A program made the translations under genes and the position numbers. Positions 1 through 5,187 of a stretch of 6,948 nt of DNA are shown here, in pieces. The notes under the pieces are model-generated. The model did no database searches, had not been told where the DNA came from, and was given only the letters and a program-made list of their open reading frames with translations. Origin of the DNA: JALQXV01 sp964540445 (GTDB taxonomy: Bacteria > Patescibacteriota > Saccharimonadia > Saccharimonadales > 2-12-FULL-41-12); the NCBI GenBank assembly GCA_964540445.1, contig CAZIMF010000049.1:1-6948 (forward strand). Direction: 5' to 3'. Position 1 is the first letter of the stretch. Each line of letters begins with the position of its first letter.

Positions 1-585
1 ACCCTTGCGCAATATGTCTACTTTTTTGCGCTATGTAGTGTAATTGCTTATTTACTCAACTGCATTATTGCTGGAAGATTTATTAAGATAGAGCCAAAAA
101 TGGCGATGCTGTATATCTCTACTCTTATTTTGATCGGCATCTTTGGCGAGATATTTATTAATAGAATATACGAAGTTTTATTTGACCATCCTCTTTGGAC
201 GTATCAAATTGCACCGATTCACCATGGCCTCAGTTCTACCTATGCCTTTTTCTTGTGGGGCATCTACGGCTTTCACTTATATCTCCTGCATGGGGCACTG
301 CAGGGTAGAAAAATTAACTCAAAAAAATACATGACCTATATTTTTGGATTCGAAGGAGTTTTATTTGAGTTTATCGCAAACAGTTTATTTATTATATCGT
401 TCAATAAGTATCTATATTATTACCCAGCAAACGATTTATGGCATATCACATCTGTCCAGGCACTGCCGTGTTATATAGCTGGTGGATGGGTAATAGCAAA
501 ATCTCTTCAACGATTTAAGAAAGACCCAAAGTTCTTTATATCCATGAATCTTTTACTGACAGCAGTGGTGGTTTTCTTCATCTAA
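1..585 (+). CDS. Multi-pass membrane protein of unknown function, 5' partial
   Basis: The reading frame is open from the first base and ends at TAA 583-585, giving 194 residues. ATGs occur at 100 and 106, but the 33 codons before them are in frame, hydrophobic and end in a basic stretch (GRFIK), as expected for a first helix and cytoplasmic loop. The gene therefore very probably starts outside the window. Visible hydrophobic segments, numbered from the window edge, are near residues 5-25, 36-53, 78-98, 108-130, 150-168 and 175-194. The most distinctive part is residues 47-93: a GEIFIN..Y element, then PLW.YQ..PIHHG, then a W..YG.HLYLLHG stretch with several His, Trp and Tyr residues at a helix boundary. 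I believe similar proteins occur in other Patescibacteria, but I know no function. No enzyme motif can be assigned. No intrinsic terminator is visible before the next gene. Confidence 0.75.
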   Translation, partial: TLAQYVYFFALCSVIAYLLNCIIAGRFIKIEPKMAMLYISTLILIGIFGEIFINRIYEVLFDHPLWTYQIAPIHHGLSSTYAFFLWGIYGFHLYLLHGALQGRKINSKKYMTYIFGFEGVLFEFIANSLFIISFNKYLYYYPANDLWHITSVQALPCYIAGGWVIAKSLQRFKKDPKFFISMNLLLTAVVVFFI

Positions 586-614
586 GCGGACTATCCCAAG
601 TATAAGCTGTTTGT

Positions 615-628
615 GTTTTGGCCAAAAC
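615..628. repeat. Perfect 14-bp palindrome over the candidate -35
   Basis: GTTTTGGCCAAAAC equals its own reverse complement and has no spacer. It sits in the 84-base gap between the first two genes and covers the proposed -35 box, a suitable place for a dimeric repressor. A palindrome of this size is expected by chance roughly once per one or two windows of this length, so only its position makes it notable. Confidence 0.35.
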
Positions 629-645
629 CTCCAATGTTATATAGT
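618..645 (+). promoter_or_regulatory. Candidate sigma70-type promoter for the 670 operon
   Basis: TTGGCC (618-623) lies 16 nt before TATAGT (640-645). They match the consensus at 4/6 and 5/6 positions. The predicted start near 652 leaves a leader of about 18 nt before the ATG at 670. The leader contains an AGAAAGG Shine-Dalgarno (658-664). The -35 lies inside a 14-bp palindrome. This is a prediction by eye only. Confidence 0.4.
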
Positions 646-669
646 TAAGATAACTTAAGAAAGGTAGTT

Positions 670-1302
670 ATGGACCAAAATTTTAATCGGCCAACTTCGG
701 GATCTGTTAGAGGACAATCAACCGGCACCAACTCGTCGTCAAATCAAGCTCCTAATTCTTCTCAAACAACTTCTGCGCCACCTACAAAACCAAAACCAGT
801 CGATACCTATTCATCGGGCAAAACTGCAGTTTTTGCAGTTATTTTTATTGTGGCTCTCGCAGCACTTGGCTTAGCAGCGTTTGGGTTGGTCACCACAAAT
901 AAAAAAGTAAATAAGACCGAACAAGCAGCACAAGTCGAAAGCTCACAAAAACGCATTGCGGCACTCGAAGAGGCAGATAAATATACCGAACAACAAGTTG
1001 ATAAAGAACGGTATCAAGCGCTTTTTCTATCAACTGGTCAGGTCTATTTTGGCAAAATTACCGCAGTTACCCGAGATACGATGAAACTAGAAGACATTTA
1101 TTACCTTAAAACCGGAACCGTCGATAAAGCGGGTAACCCGACGCCGGGCACAGATGTAAGTTTAGTAAAATTGGGCAAAGAGTTGCATGCTCCAGACGAC
1201 ACAATGTTTATTGAACGCAAGAATCTGACATTTTGGGAAAATCTAAAAAGTGATGGCCAGGTTGCTCAAGCCATTGTGCAGTACAAAAAAACTAATCAAT
1301 AA
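670..1302 (+). CDS. One-pass membrane protein with coiled coil and Patescibacteria-type C-terminal domain
   Basis: This 210-residue protein has a clear order of parts. Residues 1-50 are a Ser/Thr/Asn/Gln/Pro-rich, probably disordered tail. Residues 52-75 form one Ala/Ile/Val-rich transmembrane helix. Residues 76-112 are charged and Gln/Glu/Lys-rich, likely a coiled coil. Residues 113-205 form a compact domain with a YQALFLSTGQVYFGKI stretch, a DIYYLKTG strand, a SLVKLGKELHAPDD element and a closing FWENLKSDGQVAQAI. I recall closely similar C-terminal domains in many Patescibacteria membrane proteins of unknown function. The family recognition is from memory. The GQVYFGKI pattern suggests a small beta-rich fold, which is inference. 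AGAAAGG at 658-664 supports the ATG at 670. The next gene starts 2 nt after the stop without its own good Shine-Dalgarno, implying co-transcription and probably translational coupling. Topology is probably N-terminus inside and C-terminal domain outside. Confidence 0.85.
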   Translation: MDQNFNRPTSGSVRGQSTGTNSSSNQAPNSSQTTSAPPTKPKPVDTYSSGKTAVFAVIFIVALAALGLAAFGLVTTNKKVNKTEQAAQVESSQKRIAALEEADKYTEQQVDKERYQALFLSTGQVYFGKITAVTRDTMKLEDIYYLKTGTVDKAGNPTPGTDVSLVKLGKELHAPDDTMFIERKNLTFWENLKSDGQVAQAIVQYKKTNQ

Positions 1303-1304
1303 TT

Positions 1305-1850
1305 ATGAATTTTGGCACGCTCACATTTGAACCGGTCATAGAGCACAGTGAATTAGTCGCTAGACCAACTCGGGCTGCGATTGAGCAACTAGGCTTGTCA
1401 GATGTTCTAGTGAGTGAAATTGATCCGACCCTGGCAGATACAACAGCTTTTTGTGAACAATATAAGATTGGGCTAGATGTCTCGGCTAACTGCGTGGTTG
1501 TTGAAGCCAGAAGAGGCGAGACAAAATGGTACGCCGCTTGTATTATATTAGCGACAGATAAAATAGACGTTAATAGTATTGTCCGACGACATCTTGAAGC
1601 CAAAAAGATTTCATTTGCGCCCATGGATACAGCAGTGTCGCTTAGTCATATGGAGTACGGCGGCATTACACCAATTGGCTTGCCAGGCGACTGGCCGATT
1701 TTAGTTGACTCTAAAGTTGCAGTAACCGAAAGAGCTATCATCGGCAGCGGAATTCGCGGCTCTAAGTTATTAGTCCCAGGTAAACTATTCGCAGCCTTAC
1801 CAAACGCCGTAGTTATGAACATTGCTAAAATTGAGGAAGGGGTTGCATGA
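1305..1850 (+). CDS. YbaK/ProX-like aminoacyl-tRNA editing-domain protein
   Basis: The 181-residue product carries hallmarks of the YbaK / prolyl-tRNA-synthetase-associated family (PF04073), whose members hydrolyse mischarged tRNAs in trans in the cytoplasm. Visible blocks are ADTTAF (44-49), SANCVVVEA (60-68), an RRHL..KK.SFAPMD run (94-108), YGGITPIGLP.DWPILVD (118-135) and GSGIRGSKL..PG (147-159). Classical YbaK and ProX have a catalytic Lys followed by Thr/Ser in the position where this protein has Asn62-Cys63. I recall a large actinobacterial subfamily with the same ANCVVV version, so this is probably a subfamily trait rather than damage. Activity and substrate are unknown. The start is 2 nt after the preceding stop with no clear Shine-Dalgarno, which suggests coupling. 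The end overlaps the next start as ATGA. Confidence 0.85.
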   Translation: MNFGTLTFEPVIEHSELVARPTRAAIEQLGLSDVLVSEIDPTLADTTAFCEQYKIGLDVSANCVVVEARRGETKWYAACIILATDKIDVNSIVRRHLEAKKISFAPMDTAVSLSHMEYGGITPIGLPGDWPILVDSKVAVTERAIIGSGIRGSKLLVPGKLFAALPNAVVMNIAKIEEGVA

Positions 1851-1912
1851 TGGATGTAGAAAAAATTGTTCGCGAGTATATTGATAAAACTGTTCACAAG
1901 TTACTTAGGTAA
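1847..1912 (+). pseudogene. Truncated 5' stump of a probable pyridoxamine 5'-phosphate oxidase-fold gene
   Basis: ATG 1847 overlaps the previous TGA as ATGA, and a second ATG follows at 1850. A strong GAGGAAGGGG Shine-Dalgarno lies at 1833-1842. The frame encodes only 21 residues, starting MMDVEKIVREYIDKTVH, and stops at TAA 1910-1912. The (V)EKIVREY(I/L)..(V)H opening strongly resembles the N-terminus I recall for pyridoxamine 5'-phosphate oxidase-family proteins of Saccharibacteria, which normally continue HMSLAT and run well over 100 residues. Here homology ends right after the His. I do not see the rest of that family in any frame downstream, so a deletion or replacement is more likely than a frameshift. 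The intact initiation signals mean a short peptide could still be made. The family assignment rests on about 16 residues and is tentative. A genuine tiny protein is the alternative. Confidence 0.5.
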
Positions 1913-1926
1913 TAATTGTTACCTAA
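1905..1926. repeat. Perfect 8-bp inverted repeat at the gene-stump junction
   Basis: TTAGGTAA (1905-1912) and TTACCTAA (1919-1926) are exact reverse complements separated by 6 nt. The left arm contains the stump's stop codon. The right arm also forms a looser pair, ACCTA (1921-1925) with TAGGT (1936-1940). No T-run follows, so it is not an intrinsic terminator. It could be a small hairpin, an operator, or a recombination scar. By size alone such a repeat is expected about once by chance in this window. Confidence 0.4.
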
Positions 1927-1955
1927 TACGATACATAGGTTGGTATGATGAGTCT

Positions 1956-2075
1956 ATGAGGAATACTGTACCTAAAAACCCAATAGCTCGATCTCTGCCT
2001 AAGCAATTATTAGTCAGTATTAATAACCAGGATGAGCTATTACAATTACCCAAATATTCTCATCAAGCGGAGTAG
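1956..2075 (+). CDS. Doubtful 39-residue hypothetical protein
   Basis: ATG 1956 opens a 39-residue polar frame (MRNTVPKNPIARSLPKQL and onward) ending at TAG 2073-2075, six bases before the amidohydrolase start. It fills most of the 169 bases between the truncated stump and the next gene. There is no recognisable Shine-Dalgarno. A TATGAT hexamer at 1944-1949 could be a -10 box giving an almost leaderless transcript, but no good -35 is present. The residues match no family I recognise. It may be a leftover of the sequence that replaced the stump's missing part, or simply noncoding. Confidence 0.2.
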   Translation: MRNTVPKNPIARSLPKQLLVSINNQDELLQLPKYSHQAE

Positions 2076-2081
2076 AGTAGT

Positions 2082-2957
2082 ATGCCAGAACTTTCAGCAA
2101 CCAACCTTAGCATAGCTTTGCTACAAATTTTGCCCCCGAATACAAAAAACGAAACAGAATTTATTGTGAAAGGGGAGGAGTATTGTCGCCGTGCAGCAGA
2201 TCAGGGGGCAGACATCGTGCTTTTCCCGGAACTGTGGAACATCGGCTACACATTCCCAGCCAAGCATTCTAAAAATGACATCGAAGAATGGGGCAGTCGA
2301 GCAGTTACAAAAGACAGTAGATTCGTGTCTTTCTTTCAAGAACTTTCCAAGGAACTGAATTTGGCAATCGCCATCACCTACTTGGAAGACTACGCGCCAG
2401 ACCACCGACCGCGCAATTCGGTAACACTTTTCGATAGGCATGGGCTAGAAGTGCTCCATTACTCAAAAGTACATACCTGCGATTTTGGTGACGAAATTTT
2501 GACGGAGCCTGGTGATGAGTTTCGAGTGGGGACACTATCAACCAAAGTTGGCGATATAGAAATAGGTGCAATGATCTGTTTTGACAGAGAAATGCCGGAG
2601 AGCGCTCGGATTTTGATGCTCAAAGGAGCGGAAATTGTGTTAACGCCAAACGCCAGTTTTTTACATACGCCTCAGCTTGAACAATTTTCAACTCGAGCCT
2701 TTGAAAATATGGTGGGCGTAGCAATGGCTAACTACCCAGCCCCAAAATATAATGGTTTATCCACAGCCTTCAGCCCTATAATAGAAAGCGAGACTGAGCA
2801 GATAGATAATTGCTTAGTCAAAGGCGATGAAGATGAGGGTATATACTGGAGTGAGTTTAATATTAGCGCTATGCACAAATGGCGCAAGCAAAAGATTTGG
2901 GGCAATAACTATCGTCGACCATATACATACCATAAGTTAATACAGGAGAATCTATGA
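2082..2957 (+). CDS. Carbon-nitrogen hydrolase (nitrilase superfamily amidohydrolase)
   Basis: This 291-residue cytoplasmic enzyme has the normal length for a single-domain CN-hydrolase (PF00795). The complete catalytic set is visible: Glu50 in VLFPELWNIGY, Lys129 in HYSKVHTCDFGDE with the accessory Glu138, and nucleophile Cys166 in GAMICFDREMPES. A TPNAS segment (188-192) follows, as usual in the family. Such enzymes hydrolyse amides, carbamoyl compounds or nitriles through a Cys acyl intermediate. The MICFDREMPE form suggests an amidase or carbamoyl-hydrolase rather than a true nitrilase, but the substrate cannot be read from the sequence. GGAG at 2069-2072, 9 nt before the ATG, supports the start. 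The last codons hold the Shine-Dalgarno of the cupin gene, and the stop overlaps its start as ATGA, so the two proteins are probably made in coordinated amounts and may act on related small molecules. That functional link is inference. Confidence 0.9.
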   Translation: MPELSATNLSIALLQILPPNTKNETEFIVKGEEYCRRAADQGADIVLFPELWNIGYTFPAKHSKNDIEEWGSRAVTKDSRFVSFFQELSKELNLAIAITYLEDYAPDHRPRNSVTLFDRHGLEVLHYSKVHTCDFGDEILTEPGDEFRVGTLSTKVGDIEIGAMICFDREMPESARILMLKGAEIVLTPNASFLHTPQLEQFSTRAFENMVGVAMANYPAPKYNGLSTAFSPIIESETEQIDNCLVKGDEDEGIYWSEFNISAMHKWRKQKIWGNNYRRPYTYHKLIQENL

Positions 2958-3334
2958 CTGACTATACAATCATTAATTTACGAGAGCTTGAAAACATGTC
3001 GCCTAAGTATGGTCACGGCGAAGACATGGAGGCGCGGTTTGCCACAAAGCCGCTACAGCTCAAAAAATCTGGCTTAGGCTTTCAAAAAGTGTTGCCAGGT
3101 CGCACTATTCCGTTTAAGCACAAACATGCAGCCCAAGAAGAAATTTGCATTATTGTAGCGGGGAACGGCAGTATTCAGCTGGATGATGAAACCGTAGACG
3201 TCAAAACATGGGATGCCGTGCGTATTCCTCCAGAGGTTATTCGAACCGTCAGCGCCGGTCCAGATGGTCTTGAGATGATTATTGTCGGTGCGCCGTTTAC
3301 CGAAAAAAATGATGTTGAGCTCATACATTCCTAA
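2954..3334 (+). CDS. Small single-domain cupin protein
   Basis: The 126-residue protein is a single beta-barrel cupin. Cupin motif 1 reads G(R)..PFKHKHAAQEEICIIVAG.G (49-72), giving metal-ligand candidates His56, His58 and Glu62 or Glu63. Motif 2 is the region W86DAVRIPPEVIRTVSAG (86-102), where the usual His ligand is replaced by Arg97. The C-terminal strand GLEMIIVGAP closes the barrel. Loss of the last His is common in one group of small cupins and may mean altered or no metal binding. Function could be binding or isomerising a small molecule, and no substrate can be assigned. AGGAG at 2944-2948 and the ATGA overlap with the amidohydrolase gene fix the start. The product is soluble, with no signal peptide. 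Confidence 0.85.
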   Translation: MTDYTIINLRELENMSPKYGHGEDMEARFATKPLQLKKSGLGFQKVLPGRTIPFKHKHAAQEEICIIVAGNGSIQLDDETVDVKTWDAVRIPPEVIRTVSAGPDGLEMIIVGAPFTEKNDVELIHS

Positions 3335-3342
3335 GCACTATC

Positions 3343-3351
3343 TGTTAAACT
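3343..3351 (+). promoter_or_regulatory. Candidate extended -10 promoter of tRNA-Leu
   Basis: TGtTAAACT is an extended -10 (TGN plus a 4/6 hexamer) placed 21 nt before the tRNA. The tRNA-Cys promoter at the right edge ends 20 nt before its tRNA, so the layouts agree. No convincing -35 is present at the usual distance. Confidence 0.4.
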
Positions 3352-3372
3352 AGGCTAGTCACAGTTCATTAT

Positions 3373-3459
3373 GCCGCGGTGGCGGAATTGGTAGACGCGC
3401 TAGTTTCAGGGACTAGTTGGGGCAACCCAGTGGAGGTTCAAGTCCTCTCCGCGGCACCA
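3373..3459 (+). tRNA. tRNA-Leu (anticodon CAG)
   Basis: This is a complete 87-nt class II tRNA. The acceptor stem GCCGCGG (3373-3379) pairs perfectly with CCGCGGC (3449-3455). The D arm closes GCG with CGC. The anticodon stem CTAGT/ACTAG encloses the loop TTCAGGG with anticodon CAG at 3407-3409, which reads CUG leucine codons. A long variable arm (TGGGG-CAA-CCCA region) is typical of tRNA-Leu. The T arm has the TTCAAGT loop. The discriminator is A3456, and CCA (3457-3459) is genome-encoded. An intrinsic terminator follows after 4 nt, so it is probably its own transcription unit. Confidence 0.96.
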
Positions 3460-3463
3460 AAAT

Positions 3464-3495
3464 GAGTCGATCTTTCGGTCGATTCTTTTTATTTT
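3464..3495 (+). terminator. Intrinsic terminator after tRNA-Leu
   Basis: GAGTCGATC (3464-3472) pairs with GGTCGATTC (3477-3485) in a 9-bp stem with two G-T pairs and a TTTC loop. A T-rich tail, TTTTTATTTT (3486-3495), follows immediately. It separates the tRNA unit from the exporter promoter. Confidence 0.85.
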
Positions 3496-3501
3496 AAAAA
3501 A

Positions 3502-3520
3502 TAGTTGACATTCTCAACTA
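3502..3520. promoter_or_regulatory. Operator-like inverted repeat over the exporter -35
   Basis: TAGTTGA (3502-3508), a 5-nt spacer, and TCAACTA (3514-3520) form a perfect inverted repeat. It fully covers the TTGACA -35 box of the downstream efflux gene. The 19-bp size and symmetry fit a dimeric repressor of the MarR or TetR type, which commonly control MFS drug exporters. No such regulator is encoded in this window. Confidence 0.55.
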
Positions 3521-3533
3521 CTTGGTGCAATCT
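3505..3533 (+). promoter_or_regulatory. Probable sigma70-type promoter of the MFS exporter
   Basis: A perfect TTGACA -35 (3505-3510) is followed 17 nt later by CAATCT (3528-3533), a weak -10 with 3/6 matches. The initiation site near 3540 would leave a leader of about 19 nt with AGAGGAG. A weak -10 with an overlapping operator suits a regulated promoter. Confidence 0.5.
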
Positions 3534-3541
3534 TAAGACAA

Positions 3542-3548
3542 AGAGGAG
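3542..3548 (+). promoter_or_regulatory. Shine-Dalgarno that fixes the exporter start
   Basis: AGAGGAG lies 10 nt before ATG 3559. It excludes the upstream in-frame TTG at 3505, which falls inside the promoter and has no Shine-Dalgarno. Confidence 0.7.
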
Positions 3549-3558
3549 CATTAAAGGT

Positions 3559-4992
3559 ATGGTAAAAAAACCGGTTCACAAAGGGTTAATTCTGCTGTTG
3601 GCAGCGTTAGCCCAGTTTATGGTGGTGTTAGATATATCAATTGTTAATATTGCAATTCCGGACATTGCAAAAGAGTTAAGCTTTAAACCAGCCGATTTAC
3701 AGTGGGTGATAACTATTTATACGTTATTTGTCGGTGGTTTCTTGTTGCTTGGTGGTCGTGCCGCCGACTTGTTTGGCCGTCGCCGGATGTTTATGCTTGG
3801 GGTCGGAGCTTTCACAGCCGCATCATTACTGGTTGGTTTGAGCCAAGACAGCATGATGATTGTTGCTCTGCGAGCCGTCCAAGGCTTAGCTGCAGCCTTT
3901 ATGTCTCCAGCAGCCCTGTCAATTATTTTAACCACCTTTAAGGAAGGGTCAGAACGTAATAAGGCGCTTGGCGTTTGGGGCGGTGTTGCCGCTGGTGGAG
4001 CGGCAGCGGGTGTGCTTTTGGGTGGTGTTATAACCGAATATCTTGGCTGGCGCTGGGACTTTTTTGTTAACATCCCAATCGGTATCTTTATTCTGTTTAT
4101 GGCTCAGCGTGTTATCCCCGATATCAAGACGACACTTAAGCATAATCACCTCGATATACCGGGCGCAACCCTTGTAACAAGTGGGCTTATCTTACTTGTC
4201 TTCTCTTTGGTAAAAGCTCCAACTTACGGCTGGACCTCTAAATCAATCATCCTAATGCTGCTCGCTAGTTTTATATTGCTGGCAAGTTTTATTGTGAACG
4301 AATACCGGTCGAAGCAACCGTTGGTGCCTTTGGATATTTTCAAAAATCGTAATCTGAGCGGCGCAAACATGGTACAGCTAGCAATTACAGCTGGCATGTT
4401 TGCCATGTTCTTCTTTTTGTCACTGTATATTCAGCAAGTACTCCACTTTTCGCCGGTAAAAGCCGGCTTAGCGTTCTTGCCAGTTACCATTGTAATTGGT
4501 ATTGCTTCGGGTCTAGTTTCGGCCTTAATAACTAGAATTGGCTACAAAATACCAATGGTGATTGCACCGCTGTTTTTGAGTGCCGGTATGATCTTCTTTA
4601 GTCAAATGCCGGTTAATGGTAGTTATCTAACCGATGTTCTGCCTGGTTTGGCATTAATGTCGCTTGGTCTTGGTTTTTCCTTTGTAACAATGACAATTGC
4701 TGCTACCTCTGGTGTGCCGGCCGATCGTTCTGGTTTAGCTTCAGGAATTCTTAACACTTCTCAGCAAATCGGCGGGGCATTGGGCCTAGCAGTTTTATCG
4801 GGTGTATTTGCTTCAAAAGTTGGCGAAACATTAGCTAGCACTGGCGATCCAGTCGTAGCACAAGTAGCTGGTTTTCACGATGCGTTCTTAGTGGGCGCGG
4901 GTTTTGCAGCAGCAGCTTCCATTATGGCAATGGTGTTTATAAAGCAGCAACGTGGTGAATCGCCTCAGAGCGAAGCCATCCACATTGGCTAA
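3559..4992 (+). CDS. MFS exporter, DHA2 (EmrB/QacA-like) drug:H+ antiporter family
   Basis: The 476-residue polytopic inner-membrane protein has the usual length and hydrophobic pattern of the 14-helix DHA2 family, which exports drugs or metabolites in exchange for protons. Diagnostic motifs are visible: motif D1 with Asp25 in LDISIVNIAIPDI (24-36), motif A GGRAADLFGRRR (65-76), motif B with Arg105 in LRAVQGLAAAFMSPAA, the Gly-rich antiporter motif C GVWGGVAAGGAAAGVLLGG (138-156), and the GWRWDFFVNIPIG loop (163-175) typical of EmrB/QacA relatives. The start at ATG 3559 is set by AGAGGAG. The gene stands alone behind its own promoter and an operator-like repeat, so induction by a ligand sensed by an unseen repressor is likely. 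The substrate is unknown. There is no partner of the EmrA type next to it. It converges with the - strand operon with only 9 bases between the stop codons and no clear terminator. Confidence 0.92.
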   Translation: MVKKPVHKGLILLLAALAQFMVVLDISIVNIAIPDIAKELSFKPADLQWVITIYTLFVGGFLLLGGRAADLFGRRRMFMLGVGAFTAASLLVGLSQDSMMIVALRAVQGLAAAFMSPAALSIILTTFKEGSERNKALGVWGGVAAGGAAAGVLLGGVITEYLGWRWDFFVNIPIGIFILFMAQRVIPDIKTTLKHNHLDIPGATLVTSGLILLVFSLVKAPTYGWTSKSIILMLLASFILLASFIVNEYRSKQPLVPLDIFKNRNLSGANMVQLAITAGMFAMFFFLSLYIQQVLHFSPVKAGLAFLPVTIVIGIASGLVSALITRIGYKIPMVIAPLFLSAGMIFFSQMPVNGSYLTDVLPGLALMSLGLGFSFVTMTIAATSGVPADRSGLASGILNTSQQIGGALGLAVLSGVFASKVGETLASTGDPVVAQVAGFHDAFLVGAGFAAAASIMAMVFIKQQRGESPQSEAIHIG

Positions 4993-5001
4993 GTCCAAGC
5001 G

Positions 5002-5187
5002 TTAGTTTCGAGGACTAGAAAAACCGACAGAGGCAATGATGGTAGTCGCTATAACATCGGCGGTAAGCATCGTCGTAAGTGAGGCTTGGTCATCGAACAT
5101 GGCCAAAATAGCAGTACCCAGCCAGACCACAACGATAATCCCGGCAGTGTAGGGGTAACGCACATGAAGCAAGATATTCTTAGACAT
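5002..5187 (-). CDS. 61-residue two-helix membrane protein, coupled to the UbiB-like gene
   Basis: The predicted product has a short basic-polar N-terminus (MSKNILLHVRYPY), a helix at about 14-30 (AGIIVVVWLGTAILAM), a short acidic turn with DDQ, a second helix at about 37-55, and a GFSSPRN tail. The ATG lies inside the end of the UbiB-like gene, with an 8-nt overlap (5180-5187). AAAGG is 9 nt upstream at 5201-5197, so translation is probably coupled. A gapless alignment with the 51-residue protein encoded upstream of the kinase gives 13 identities in 48 positions, including the RY opening, the Trp in helix 1 and the GF after helix 2. No known family comes to mind. It may act as a membrane anchor or partner of the kinase, since that protein lacks the C-terminal hairpin of canonical UbiB. 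That role is inference. Confidence 0.75.
   Translation of the reverse strand: MSKNILLHVRYPYTAGIIVVVWLGTAILAMFDDQASLTTMLTADVIATTIIASVGFSSPRN

Noticed and set aside
1292..1624. 110-codon minus-strand frame opposite the YbaK-like gene
   Set aside because: It lies antisense to a gene with clear family motifs, and its composition looks like a reverse-frame shadow.
1866..2075. 69-codon frame from TTG 1866 through the stump and the repeat
   Set aside because: The TTG has no Shine-Dalgarno and lies inside the better-supported stump in another frame. Only the part from ATG 1956 is kept, at low confidence.
3505..3558. Upstream TTG start that would add 18 residues to the MFS exporter
   Set aside because: The TTG is part of the TTGACA -35 box and operator-like repeat, has no Shine-Dalgarno, and the added residues are not membrane-like. 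ATG 3559 has AGAGGAG at good spacing.
3717..4073. 118-codon frame on the minus strand inside the exporter
   Set aside because: It is antisense to the strongly motif-supported MFS gene, and its Pro/Ala/Lys-rich composition is a typical mirror of Gly/Ala-rich helices.
4986..5025. Possible bidirectional terminator between the convergent genes
   Set aside because: Only a 5-bp AGTCC/GGACT pairing with a long loop, extendable with a bulge, is visible, and there is no T-run on the correct side for either strand.
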